64,000 bases of DNA from Reticulitermes speratus (GCA_021186555.1 JAJKFL010000039.1:18580733-18644732), one strand, 5' to 3'. Counted from the first letter of the stretch, positions 22,726-33,913 are shown. Translations and numbers: made by a program. The notes: a model not told the origin generated them from the sequence alone.

Positions 22726-23600
22726 ACCCTGTTATAAACAGATATTCGTTTGTTTTTTGATGTTAATTTGCTGAAAGTAAAAATATATTGTGCGTCCTCA
22801 TAATTATAAACAAAAGAACATAACGGATTAAGCGCTTGGCCGCTTCTCTATTTCGAGTGTTTAAACGGTTGATTTCTCTGTCTCTTTCGGATGTAATTTT
22901 CTACGTTTCGTTTTAAATTAATGCAGCAGCTTTTGGATTCGGTTTGCTAAGCCTTTCTTTTAAATTTATTTCCATTACTTTTTTATAACTTTGTTATTTA
23001 TGAGAACTTTTATGTCCAAGCTACCGTTAATGACTGTATGCTACGTCCTGAGAAAATGTATCTCTGGGGCCATCGTCTTTGTCATTTGCTATTTCTTTAC
23101 GGCTCAGCACTTGGATTTATATACATATATAATACAGACACAGACATAGCTGTTACGTCTACTGTATACAAATCAAATGCACTAATAAATATCCAAGGAT
23201 GTTAAATTAGACATTCATTTCCTATTGTTGTATTGGCCTGTCCACTTGTTTTTACACACGCCTCTCCACAAGTTTACTGCGCATTATATTCGCACAAATT
23301 AAACTTGGCAGGTATTTGACTAGACGATACTACTGAAAGTGAAAAGTCAGTTTCTAGTCTGCTATTCTGATGAGAAGATAATAACTTATTATATTCGAGC
23401 ACATACCGTGATACGGGATTACTCATTGTGTGGATGGTTGGAAAGCTGGGTTCTGATTCTGGGAAGAAAACGACATGTCTTTTCACGTCCAGACTGGCTT
23501 TGAAGCCCGTACACACCACACTCTTACCCAGTGTGTAACGAACAATCCTTCTGCTGTAAAGAGAGCGGTGAAGTTGACCAGTCAAACCTTGATTGTAGGC
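22726..23600. other. No gene recognised
   Basis: AT-rich sequence. The 103-codon minus-strand frame at 23274-23585 has no recognisable domain and partly overlaps the flank of the foldback that follows. Confidence 0.45.
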
Positions 23601-23620
23601 TTCCGCCGCGACGTTGATGA

Positions 23621-23833
23621 GATCTGCGCTCTTCTAGGATATTACGCGGCGCCGTGTGGTAATTGTTTACCGACGTTTCGGGACATCGTATCGGTCCCAT
23701 CTTCAAGGGTCAAGAGTCCGGCTTTTTCTCCTCGGACTCTTTTACCCTTGAAGATGGGACCGATACGTTGTCCCGAAACGTCGGTAAACAATTACCACAC
23801 GACGCCGCGTAATACCCCAGAAGAGAGCAGATC
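23621..23833. mobile_element. Foldback repeat 2 with hammerhead-like motif in each arm
   Basis: The arms (23621-23720 and 23733-23833) are about 100-bp inverse copies separated by 12 bases. The right arm, read outward, has TTTACC, CTTGAAGA, an extra T, GGGAC-loop-GTCCC, GAAACGTC, GGTAAA. TTTACC pairs with GGTAAA over six bases and GGGAC with GTCCC. The core carries one extra U compared with CTGANGA. The left arm has the same motif on the minus strand with one mismatch in helix I. It differs almost completely in sequence from foldback 1 outside the core, so it is a separate family with the same fold. Similar repeats are familiar from termite and cockroach gene models, from memory. Confidence 0.8.
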
Positions 23834-25408
23834 TTGACCATTCATCTTCGTCGAATGCAAAGGCGCGGATTTTTCCCATGATACCAATCCGCCTTAATAT
23901 TATGATTTAGTCACGGCGAAAAGTCATATTTTTACTTTTTTTTTGTTAAAAAGTCGATAATTGCAAAGCCTGTGAAGTATAGACACCCGCGTAGGACAAC
24001 TTTGGTAACTATTATTTGTGTAGGCATATTTTAGTTTGGAGATATTCATTGTTAAATGGTGTTGAAAACAAAGAGTCTGGGAACTCTGGAAAATGTTACC
24101 ATTGGCTTTGTCTTATTTTCATAAACTTGTCTTTATTAGGTATAATCATCAAGCTGCTGTATAGACGTAATACTCGGTCATGTTTGACATTGTCCAACAT
24201 CTGATGTGTATGTAATTCTGGCCTCCATGACATGTCGGGATTTTTCTCTTTTCCCCTCTTTATTTAATTGATGTCCATGTTAACCGGAAGTGTTCTTACA
24301 TACGAGATTAGTGAAAACAGCTTGAACAGACGATGGCGTCTTAGATGTTTCTGTGGCATAGTGTTTACAGTTATATTTCGTAGTTTATAAGTGGCTGAAA
24401 ATCAAAGACTATTAGTTGAAATCGGCGTGGTAATGATAGTACATCTCCTGGTTCTATGAATGCACGGAAAGAAACATAAATTATATCTGTCGTGAGAAAA
24501 GTAAAATTATTATACAGTTGGTCTAAGAAGGTCATTGTCAGCATATTTCTCGATTTGCCGATTTTTTCTTCATGTTTGTGGAAAACGAATGAAAATCTCA
24601 ATTACTATAACATCACCAGAAACAAAAATAAGTTGCATTGGAAAGCGTTCTGTAACTAGTATGATTGCAAGATCCTTGCCGGAAAAGGAATTTACCTGCA
24701 GATCACAGAGCTACAATAGTTAGTGTCAGCTGTCCTTACACTATTAGAAAGAGTCCATGTTTCTTTTCGTTCCCTGAAGAAGGAAATGGAAATCTAGTCA
24801 GAATAAATTCTAATGAAAAAGCAGTGTTTCCTTGTCGAAAAGTGTACCTCTAGGCTGTTATTATGCTTATTACATCAAGATGTCTCTTCAAGAGTTTTCG
24901 AGTTCACAGCATGCATATTTATTGAATACGTGATTTAAAGCGTGCCCCAAGGGGCTGCATTGTGTAAGAGTGGATCATTGTGAGTTTTATTTGTGTGAAC
25001 TGTAGCTGTAGATGAGATTTGTCAGATTTACTTTGGAACTTCAAAATGGCACACTAATAATATTGTAGTTACATATTGTGGTGATGGAGGGTTACACACG
25101 CTAGCCTTATACGAAACTGATGTGAATAATCCATGAGTACTTCAGGTAGAAAATTCATGAATATGGAAGTAAGTTATTTCCTGTATCTGCATACTAGGCC
25201 GTACATAATATACCCATACCTCTTATTTCTTTGGGTCTATGAACATTGGCTTTCCCTCCACAGAAAATATCTGCAAACTTCCTGTTTCTTTAACTCGACT
25301 TATATGTACTTTTACAACAAAACTTCTCTTGTAACTTCATCCACCATTCTCTGCAAGAATTATAGGCTGAGGAACTGTATAGCTAATCGGGGAGTAAATA
25401 CCGATAAT
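23834..25408. other. No gene recognised
   Basis: Several frames of 60-76 codons (24016-24204, 24371-24601, 24535-24723, 24665-24853) overlap each other and have no recognisable motif. The long frame at 25133-25603 is open mainly because it runs into the SINE that follows. Confidence 0.5.
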
Positions 25409-25695
25409 GGCCGTGCCATGGCTCAGGCGGTTAGTCGCCGGCCTCTCACCGCGGAGGCCCGGGTTCGATCCCGGGTCAGTCCATGTGGGATTTGTGGTGG
25501 ACAAAGTGGCACTGGAGCAGGTTTTTTTCCCCGAGTACTTCGGTTTTCCCCTGTCAATTTCTTTCCATCGGTGCTCCATTACTTGAAAAATGAAAGAAAC
25601 TAATAAACTTTCTCTTCATCACACGGTTACACAATAAGCCAGCGGTGCGTCCGTAGTATCTGCTGCGGAGCCCTTTCCCCCCCCCCCCCCCCCCC
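25409..25695 (+). mobile_element. SINE family A, copy 2 (plus strand), ending in a C run
   Basis: It starts GGCCGTGCCATGGCTCAGG with intact A box (TGGCTCAGGCGG) and B box (GGGTTCGATCCCGG). The body has ATTTGTGGTGGACAAAGTGG, CCCGAGTACTTCGG and GGTGCTCCATTAC. It ends GTCCGTAGTATCTGCTGCGG followed by AGCCCTTT and 19 C at 25677-25695, where other copies have a short C stretch and then a pyrimidine/adenine tail. No clean target-site duplication is seen. Confidence 0.9.
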
Positions 25696-26458
25696 AAATA
25701 AATCATGTGCTTAAGGACAGTAATTTAATACGTAAAATGACAGTTAATAAAATTAAAATAGCAACTTCCAAGTATTTTACGTGAAAGTAGACACGCTTAA
25801 CGAAGCCTTTGGTGTTGCAGATGGTAGCGGACGAAACGCGGCGCCAGGCTCCCTGTTAAGGTAAGTACTAATAACGTCAGGTAATCATATTTCCGTGACA
25901 TCGCAGAGAGTATTTCAGCAGTATCCAAATGTCCACATGTTAAGTGTGATCCTTGTTACTACGAAATGACGAGACCGGCGGTTCGGATAGAGGAAGTGAC
26001 GTGTAGAGATGAAGTTTTAGCTATTAACAAGTTAAATAAGCAGTGCCGATGGCCCGAAAGAGGGTCAGCCACCATTTTCTTGGTTGCGCAGGAACTGTGA
26101 ACCCGTCACCATGCAAACTAATTAGTACTGAATGCCACGAGGAGCCTCGTACTTGGCTTATTTGGTTCAGACGGCCTGTTTTGTACATAGGCGTGAAACT
26201 CCGGGTTTCTTAAACTTACTGAGCGTAGTGACGAACAGCTTCTCATGATAGACTTTATTCCTCGGCGTTAGTTGCAGAGTATAGGTATACTACCGCACAG
26301 ACATGAATTACTTTCCTTGTATTTTGTTAAATATTCATCGTAACTCAAAACATCGTAAAATATTATCCTCAGTATACACATTATCGATGTTGTGTTAGAT
26401 GAACTATTACTATAGAAAAAATATGAATGATTGTTTTAAGTTTTATAGAGAAGCTTGA
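25696..26458. other. No gene recognised
   Basis: No recognisable frame or repeat. It lies between two SINEs. Confidence 0.45.
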
Positions 26459-26662
26459 GCCGATCCCGGTGGCTGCACCGTCTAAAGCATGGGTTTGCGG
26501 CCTCTCATTTGCTGGGATTGCGAGTTGGAAACCGGGCGAGAAATATGGCCGTATCTTGTGATTGTTATGTGTTGTCAGGTACAGGTCTCTGCGACGGGCC
26601 AAACCCTAGTCCAGAGGAGTCCTATCGAGTGTGTGTGTGTCATTGAGTGTGATCAGGTGCCA
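26459..26662 (+). mobile_element. SINE family C, copy 1
   Basis: The head GCCGATCCCGGTGGCTGCAC shows the family's A-box area. The B-box area is decayed (GAGTTGGAAACCGGG). The body has TGTTATGTGTTGTCAGGTAC, GTCTCTGCGACGGGC, CAGAGGAGTCCTATCGAGTG and GAGTGTGATC. The last about 60 bp present in the copy at 36.6 kb are absent, and a hairpin starts right after it. Confidence 0.8.
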
Positions 26663-26674
26663 CAATACCCCTAC

Positions 26675-26738
26675 ACCTACAAAGAGTGTCGGCAGTAGTT
26701 ACGCTAAAGTGTAAGTACTGCCGACGTTCCTTGTAGGT
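26675..26738. repeat. 64-bp hairpin abutting a SINE end
   Basis: ACCTACAAAGAGTGTCGGCA on the left and TGCCGACGTTCCTTGTAGGT on the right are inverse copies with four mismatches, extended by GTAGTTAC / GTAAGTAC around an eight-base loop (GCTAAAGT). It begins about 12 bp after the last recognisable SINE C base. It could be a small separate foldback element. Confidence 0.75.
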
Positions 26739-26911
26739 AGTTAAATATATATCCTATTGAAATAGTAACTGAAACAAAATTTGTAAATCTAAGTGTGGCG
26801 TATGTTTTGTAATATACGCTGTCACCAAACGAAATTTGATTGGCGCTTGATGGAAATTAGGGATTAGATTGAGTTCACACGAAACAAAATTAATTCGCGA
26901 GACTAATTTTA

Positions 26912-27136
26912 GTAAGGTAAAGTTCACCCTAGAACAGGCCATGAAGGCCCAGAGGGGGAGTAGAGGTATAGCTCTACTCTTTCTTTAACCTCGGCGCTAG
27001 ATGGGGGTGGGTGGTCAACGCCACGCCCCGGCCGCTTTACCCCCGGTAATGACCCGGTACCCATTGTACAGGAGGCTGGGTGAGCCCCAGGGCAGGTCTG
27101 GATGGGTGCGGAAAATCTCGCCCCCACCGGGATTGA
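26912..27136 (-). mobile_element. SINE family D, copy 3
   Basis: The plus strand carries GGTAAAGTTCACCCTAGAAC, GCCATGAAGGCCCAGAGG, GTAGAGGTATAGCTCTACTC, TTAACCTCGGCGCTAGATGG, GTGGTCAACGCCACGCCCCG, CTTTACCCCCGG, CCGGTACCCATTGTACAGG and CCCCACCGGGATTG. The minus-strand head is cut at the B box (CAATCCCGGTGGGG), so the A box is lost. It is the best-preserved family D copy here. Confidence 0.85.
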
Positions 27137-28570
27137 CTAATTTTATTGTAAGCCCCAAATATAAAATCCTCCGCTTCTTCCAAGTTCTTTGTGTGCTCGT
27201 TCCGACACCTTTTTCTTTTCTACCGTCATTTGTACTCCTCTTTCTTGTGTTTTTTCTTTTACAAGCGGAATGAACAAGGTCTTTTTCTGTTCCTTCTCAG
27301 CTGATCTGTCCACTTTTTTGTAGCGATCCGTATTGGACTATCGATTTTAAGCAGACTGTCTGACTCACTCGTCTTTCCTGTCGATTTCTGATTATACTCG
27401 TATCGTCATTCGATCTCGTCGCTGACAGTTTGTCACCGGTACCCGTATACTTAGCGTCATTCTATCTTGAAGTATTCTTGTCACCTATGAAAAACTGTGG
27501 AAAGTATTTATTCAGCCAATAAATTTATTGATGTAACATTTTATTTTATCCCCATCTCTGTTTTCCTCTGTTCGTTTTTATTCCAGACAGTTTCGTTTGC
27601 GTGACTTAAAATTTAGGTTACTTCCACTCAGTTTATTTTGATCTCTTTTGCGAGGACCCCATAAGTGGCCTGAAGTGATTGACATTGACACTTTATTTCT
27701 CTGATTATATACAGAATTAGTTTAGTAATAGTGTAACGAAAAGGAGTTCATATGATTCACTCAGTAGATCAATTCACTTTAGTCAGCTACAGTGTGATAT
27801 GATTGGTGGCTGAGACTTCCTTTCTGAGCAGTGTGACTCAACCATAATGCACCTGAATTATGTTCGGAAGGTCTTTAAAATATTGATCCATTTTAGACAA
27901 ATGCCAAAATAATAGGTGAACTAAGATACTATACTTTCTGTCCAGTTCTTCCCAATTGCACCGTAATTACTCTTGAATATATACGACCTCTGAATTAATG
28001 TAACCAAGGAATTGACCAACCATCAAACAAACTAGACTTCAAACAAACCAACCTAATTTCATGAATTCATGAAGGAAGTAAGAAGTAACCTAACAGTCAA
28101 TTCAATCATGTAAGTTGCAGAAACGTAAACCACCATTATCTGTTGTAAGTGAAAGACTGTCCTCACTAATCATTCAACCTAAACAGCCTAAGCATTTAAA
28201 CAATCAACCATCAACTCTGGCCAATAAGCCGAGAAATTGAACAACCAATGTGGCTAACTTAAATAAAACGCATCCCAACCAACCAATCATATAATTTCGA
28301 CAGTTTAACACCTAACTCTTTGCATGAATTGATTTCCTGCATTTTATCATGTCGCTTAATCCACAGATGGTTGTGGAACGTAATCTGTCCGCATGCTTCA
28401 GTGAGTGTATGTGGTTAGTACAACAGCTTGCTTCAGCATAAAAGTTGAGGAAGGTGGAATCTTGTCACACACAACCTGTGATGATTTTTCTCGGCAATAT
28501 TAATGATTAGTTTGGTAAATTCGTAACATAGTTGTTACACGCAGTACTGGGGTCCTTTAAGAAGTAAAAT
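27137..28570. other. No gene; ACCAACCA-rich patch
   Basis: No recognisable frame. Around 28010-28295 words such as AACCAACC, CAAACAAAC and AACCATCAA recur, a decayed simple repeat. Confidence 0.45.
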
Positions 28571-28752
28571 TTTCCCTGTACACGCCATCAAGGCGTGTAG
28601 GGGAAGTAGAGGTTTAGCGCCACTCATCCTTAACCTCGGTACTAAATGGAGTTGAGTGGTCAGCCTCACGCTCCGGACGCTTTCCCGCGGGAAGAAACCC
28701 TGGTACCCATTGTATAGGAGCCTGGAAGAGGGCCAGAGCGGGTCTGGACGTT
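28571..28752 (-). mobile_element. SINE family D, copy 4
   Basis: The plus strand shows GTACACGCCATCAAGGCGTG, GGGGAAGTAGAGGTTTAGCG, TTAACCTCGGTACTAAATGG, GAGTGGTCAGCCTCACG, CCTGGTACCCATTGTATAGG and GAGCGGGTCTGGACG. The minus-strand head beyond that point is missing. Confidence 0.8.
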
Positions 28753-29839
28753 GTGGTCAATGTCTTGCTTTTGTTTCATGTGTCAAGAGTAGGTGTGTAA
28801 TGTACACAAGAAAGTGGCAAAGAAAGAAAATTACCATCTCTTTTCTGAAAGATATGTCAAAGTGTATCTGTATCAGCTAAATCTGCCAGAGCGATTGGCT
28901 TGGGTACGACGCTGTACTGTCTTTATATCATTCTGGCCAGTACTCAGTTTGGTATGTTACTAGACCCTGTCAGTTCCAGGTAGGATGTAGCACTGTTGGA
29001 AGGATTAGGGCAAGTGACGCTAGAACTCAGAGTCTGTTTTACCTATTCTACATAGCAAAGTAAGCAGCAGCCCATTTGCAAACACTAGGTAGAGCAAATG
29101 CAAACATCTGTCGCTTAATCGTATACCTACGTCAAAGCATCGTGTGAGCAACGGGGGTATTAGTACCTACCATAATGCAAAGTTTCACCCTCTACCGTAT
29201 GTGAACACTGAAACAAACAAGACGGTTTTCACAGAAAGGATCACATAATATTTATTGAATACGCTACTGTAATAGTGTAGTTCTTGTCGTAGTTATCGGA
29301 CGAAAGTTGAGTCGTCCATGTACATGTTCGGCAAACAGTAAAGGTTTTATCACTGAACGGGTCTGAAAAGAACACAAATTATTCCGAAATGTAGTAGTGT
29401 AGCCGAATTTGAACTGACTGTTCACTTAGAAGGTTTTTTTTTAATATAAACTATTAACTTTTGCCTGTTTACCCTGCTACATGTGCAAGTTACGAACATT
29501 TTTATAAGAATTGTTTGTAATGTACGTTTGGTTGGGCACTTTTTTATTTGCTATTCTCGAAAAGGTGAAAATAAGTAATAAAATATATATTGGTAGTGAT
29601 AAGAGCTTTTAGATTTTAAAATTCCATGATGATAGACTACCTGTTTTCCTACACATGATTGTTTGCTTTCGAATGGCATTTACTGTAAACATAGACAAAT
29701 CTGGCAAGAAGCGACGCCTAGCTGTGTGAAAAATTTAAGGTGACATACTTTTCGCCAAATAGATTTGAATTTGTGAAAACTTACTGAAGACGGTATAATT
29801 ACAATAATTGCGTTTTCCCTGCCTTATTTAAACATCATA
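28753..29839. other. No gene recognised
   Basis: AT-rich sequence without a recognisable frame, tandem repeat or element end. Confidence 0.45.
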
Positions 29840-29995
29840 AACTGAACGGCGTCGAGTGGATCATTAGTTCTGAGGGACCCAGACAGAACACGAAAACCTC
29901 TTTGAAATAGCCCTTCTCAGGGCTGGTAATGGAACCTGGTACTTTCCGATTACGAAGTATGTAAGCCAGCCTCTTTCCTAGACTGTGCTACGGTA
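29840..29995 (-). mobile_element. tRNA-headed SINE fragment, another family
   Basis: On the minus strand from about 29995: TAGCACAGTCTAGGA (A-box-like), GGCTGGCTTACATAC, then AGGTTCCATTACC (B-box-like), AGCCCTGAGAAGGGCTATTT and GGTTTTCGTGTTCTGTC. The order and spacing of the two boxes (about 50 bp) fit a tRNA-derived head. There is no second copy in the window to confirm its ends. Confidence 0.55.
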
Positions 29996-30904
29996 AAGTG
30001 ACTGAATAGATTATTAATTCCACTCTCGGAGCTTGCAAACCCTTTTGACGGGGAAATTGACAAACGCACTTAGTTGTAGTGAATGCACACACACCGAGAA
30101 ACAGAATCAAGTTATGTAAGTTTTAGAAGTTTAATGTAGCTTTATGTGTAAGCAGAAAAGGAAATTATATTTGTGGGGAGGAATATTATTTATCTGGTTG
30201 CAAGGTTTACTGCACTGTTGACCCTTTTCTGTTTTGTTTCAACCTGCGTTTTACGTAAAGTGTTCTTAGCTTTCAGAGCTAGAGAACGTATTGAAGTTGG
30301 CTTGGAGTAGCCAACATTATTCAGTCGGAACGGATACTACAGGCAGGGTAGGAGTCAGTATCACTCTCAGCTCAGAGTTTTGTGGCAGGTCTTTAACCCA
30401 CTGGGATATTTTATCTTTTCCAGCTATGCCGAAAAACTTCATTTCTTTCAAGGCTGTAAAGAATCATCCATTTAATGTCGAGATGGTTAAGTTATTCGCA
30501 ACAGCTTGCTGTAGCTACTGATACAGACTTTGGTCGAAAGTATGACAATACAGATAAATAATTTACTTATTTCTGGATAGGTGGCATGCAAAGGTGAGGA
30601 ATTCCAAACTGTGTTACATTAGCACTAATAATTGTTGACTGTGGGTCTGTGTTATTAAGCAAAATAGTGGGCTATACAGATTTAGAGAACAGACTGCAAA
30701 TAAGTAATGAGCGATTTTGCATTCTCTATTTATTGCATGTAAGCCTACATGCCTATTATTGACAACAGGTAAACATCAGTAAAGGTAGCCTGCTAAGCTG
30801 TATACGCTTAAAACAGCGTCTTTGAGGCGTGGCCATTGTATATATACTTTCATGAACAATATAAGAACACGGAACTACATTTGAGGTCCTGCAAAGTTCA
30901 GTTA
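29996..30904. other. No gene recognised
   Basis: It contains a 76-codon plus-strand frame (30291-30521) with no recognisable motif. Nothing else is supported. Confidence 0.45.
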
Positions 30905-31115
30905 AAACCTTGCTGTTTTTATGTGTGTCATTTAACGACGCTGCCAGTTGTCGGTGAAAGATGAATGAATGAGTATGAAGCGTTGGTGGAGTGATGCTGG
31001 AAGGAGAATATCGGCGTAGGCCTATTCGGAGAAAAACATATCTCATTGCTACATTTTCCACCACACTTTCCACATGGACTATCCTGGGATCTCTTTCCGT
31101 TTGCTTTTTCTGAAC
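30905..31115 (-). mobile_element. Possible mosaic SINE (family A-like body, family E-like tail)
   Basis: The minus strand reads GATCCCAGGATAGTCCATGT, GTGTGGTGGAAAATG and TTTTTCTCCGAATAG, a diverged form of the family A body just after its B box. The tail side on the plus strand reads CATTTAACGACGCTGCCAG, the tail word of family E. The two parts are contiguous. It may be a third family sharing parts with both. Confidence 0.55.
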
Positions 31116-31233
31116 TCCCTGTATGTTTTATAACCATATCAAAGCGTTACCTACAACAGAATTGCTGCCACATTATACTTTTTATTGAAAGTAATTTGCA
31201 CAGAGACACTACATGAAGTCGCACATTGCCACT

Positions 31234-31495
31234 CATCTACTCCTTTTTTTTTCCCTTTTTTTTTTGTGAAGAAGGGCCCCGCAGCAGAAGCTACGGACGC
31301 ACCGCAGCCTTGAAGGCTTATTGTGCAACCCTGTGATGAAGATGATCAGTTTTTTTTTTCATTTTTACAAGTAATGGAGCACCGTTGGAATGAAATTGAC
31401 AGGGGAAAACCGAAGTACTCGGGGAAAAACCTGTCCCAGTGCCACTTTGTCCACCACAAATCCCACATGAACTGAGCCGGGATCGAACATCTACT
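31234..31495 (-). mobile_element. SINE family A, copy 3, 5'-truncated, with target-site duplication
   Basis: The body and tail are well preserved (CTACGGACGCACCGCAG, AATGGAGCACCG, CCGAAGTACTCGGGG and CCACCACAAATCCCACATG on the plus strand), but the minus-strand head stops inside the B box (GTTCGATCCCGG). CATCTACT at 31234-31241 and 31488-31495 flanks it exactly. The copy inserted in this truncated state, so it lacks the A box and could not be transcribed from its own promoter. Confidence 0.88.
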
Positions 31496-32109
31496 ACTGT
31501 AGTCTGTTCTGTAATGTTGAAGAAAAATTAATTTTAAAAAACTCTTAAGAATTTTGAATTTTGTAGTAATTTTGTAATATGAATTGTTCTTGTACATTGC
31601 CCATTGTAAAAATAAGAATGATACAATATACGACGTTTCAGAGGTTGACACTGTCTACAGTTCATGTATTTTTCTATATTTCTTATAATATGTATACTCG
31701 TATATTTATGTCTTTGGTAGTAAACCTTGCTTGAAAACAATCCATAGAACGGGATGATGGCCAGCTGTCACAAATCCTTAGAGATACACAAGTCTTGCAC
31801 GTTCGTGCACTACATGACTGATTAATAACACGTATTAAACTGCATTCATTATGCATCGTCACAAGGCTACAGTTTAATGATGAATTGGAAAGAATCGGGA
31901 GGGAAGTGATTGTAGAGTGATTTAAGTTTCTTGCCCCGAATGCGCCTTAAATATTATTATTATTATTACTTACTGCAATTGAGTTTTCACTCGGTGGCAG
32001 TAGTCCTTACACTAGTACACACAACACAAATGGACATATAATATACATAAAAGTAACAATACAAAACAAACTATACACAATTACAAAACAAAATACATAC
32101 AGTAAATAC
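31496..32109. other. No gene recognised
   Basis: Overlapping minus-strand frames (31346-31651, 31534-31740) run out of the SINE and are not genes. A (ATT)-type patch lies near 31952-31967. Confidence 0.5.
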
Positions 32110-32475
32110 AAGTACACACATTAGAACACCGTACACACATTACAAAAACATCCACACCTTAACAAAAACATCCACACCTTACAAAAACATCCGCACCTTA
32201 ACAAAAACATCAACACCTTAACAAAAACATCTACACCTTACAAAAACATCCACACCTTAACAAAAACATCCACACCTTATAAAAACATCCACGCCTTAAC
32301 AAAAACATCCACACCTTAACAAAAACATCCACACCTTACAAAAACATCCACGCCTTAACAAAAACATCCACACCTTAACAAAAACATCCACACCTTAACA
32401 TAAACATCCACACCTTACAAAAACACCCACACACAATACAAAAAAACACGCACATTACAAAAACACCCGCACATT
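32110..32475. repeat. Minisatellite, 19-20 bp unit ACAAAAACATCCACACCTTA
   Basis: About 15 or more head-to-tail units, the core (32141-32420) nearly identical. Units are of two lengths, 20 bp with CCTTAAC and 19 bp with CCTTAC. The edges decay into ACACACATTACAAAAACACC-type variants. Confidence 0.95.
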
Positions 32476-32549
32476 AAATAATCTCAGTACGTCAGATTAT
32501 CCTCAGTATAAAGTCAGACTAAAGTACATGGTACTTTTATCCCCCAAGA

Positions 32550-32602
32550 ACTTAATTCACTTCACTTCACTTCGAAACCGAAACACTTCACTTCACATCA
32601 CT
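32550..32602. repeat. (CTTCA)n short array
   Basis: CACTTCACTTCACTTCG, then CACTTCACTTCACATCACTTC after a 10-base break. A pentanucleotide array of a few units. Confidence 0.8.
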
Positions 32603-32754
32603 TCCCTTATTTCCATCTAATTCCCACTTAAAAACCCTTAGCTTGTAATTACTTTCTTGACCCTCTTTCTAAAAGTGCTTAATTTACAGGGGAAAGTCGC
32701 TAATTTACAGGGGAAATAATAGACCAAGAAAAGTCTACGTCATGCCATCTTCTG

Positions 32755-32822
32755 TCTATCGAGAGTCCAATCCGGGACCACCCGCATGCCAACAGGAATA
32801 CTAACCACTCTGCCACAATGTT
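32755..32822 (-). mobile_element. tRNA-like head remnant
   Basis: The minus strand reads GTGGCAGAGTGGTTAGTATT (a good A box), then GGATTGGACTCTCG (a weak B box). Box spacing fits a tRNA-derived SINE head. The rest of the element could not be delimited, and it does not fold as a full tRNA by eye. Confidence 0.45.
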
Positions 32823-33913
32823 TGATGGCACGTTATTCAATTGCGTAGGTTTCAGGGCCCGAGGCAGCGAATTTAAGGGTTCAATATCTGAAAATACAAA
32901 AATCGGCATTTGTGCGGCTGAATGTCTGTTCATGAGAGACTATTTCTGAACTCCCAGTCGGATCGGAAGAGGATACGTGTATAAGCATAACAGCTGAGAA
33001 TGCAAGCTGAAATAGCTGAGCTACTAACACGCTGCCAGCCTTCCCTGTTGTTGGTATCGCGTATTCTTGCACCGGAAGAAGATCGCAATTGAGAGAGACA
33101 GGTGAATGCCGTCAGAAAGAGGACTTCACACAGATTAAGAACGGGAGTGTAAGAAAGGCAATGCTATGGAAAGTAATTGGACCGAAATGAAATATAGTAG
33201 AAGATGGAGGAACCTACAAAACAAAACCAATTTCAAAGAACAAAGTCTTGAGATGAGTATAGTCGATTAGCTGCTGAAGTTAATCCTGGCCGTTTATGGA
33301 ACTCGTGTTTCCGTAGTCACAAAACCCCGGTAGAGGACTCTAGTCTAAAGTGTAGAGTGGATACGAATTTGCCCATAATATCGTACAAATGGCGAGTTTT
33401 TTAACCCCCTGTTCTACTTACAGGAAATTCTTGTCCAGCTGAGGAAGGATCCTATATTCTGGAGTTAATTAGTTATACCTAATTAATTCTTTCCGCTATC
33501 CGAATGTCATTGTAGACGCAGAATCTGTGTGGCCTGTTTCTTAAGTTTCACCACAAAGAACACATTGCGCATTACCATCATGTTTCTTTTTCAAGTTTTC
33601 TTAAAGAGAAGTACTCCAGTAATATTATATATTTCTAACAATTTGTGACCGCAGAGTGCTTCTCTTCCTTCAGTGAGATGCCATTAGCGGTGTGTTTTGG
33701 TCGAATGACAACTTAATACGCGCTCACCTCACACGTTTGCAGTTCCATCATGTTGGCATTTTTGATATGGGGAATTTAAAGTACGAGTATAGCAGGATGA
33801 GGTAACTTGCATGGCATATTATTCTTACTGACTTTCAGGCATGCTTCTTATTGTATATATTATTATAGCTGTGTGATTGAGTCAGAGAACGGCAGACTTA
33901 TCCTGGTCATTAG
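32823..33913. other. No gene recognised
   Basis: No recognisable frame or repeat. TTAATTAGTTATACCTAATT near 33465 is a short palindromic AT-rich patch. Confidence 0.45.

Noticed and set aside
23475..23837. 120-codon plus-strand gene
   Set aside because: Most of the frame is the foldback repeat at 23621-23833. A minus-strand frame over the same repeat reads almost the same peptide because of the inverted symmetry.
25409..25480. A tRNA gene (A and B boxes present)
   Set aside because: The tRNA-like part is directly followed by the SINE family A body shared with three other copies, so this is a SINE head and not a stand-alone tRNA gene. The same holds for heads at 10.9, 17.1, 34.4, 36.6 and 40.4 kb.
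25133..25603. 156-codon plus-strand gene
   Set aside because: The second half of the frame is SINE family A, and the first half has no recognisable domain.
32110..32475. CRISPR array
   Set aside because: Units are contiguous with no unique spacers, and the DNA is from an animal genome. It is a minisatellite.
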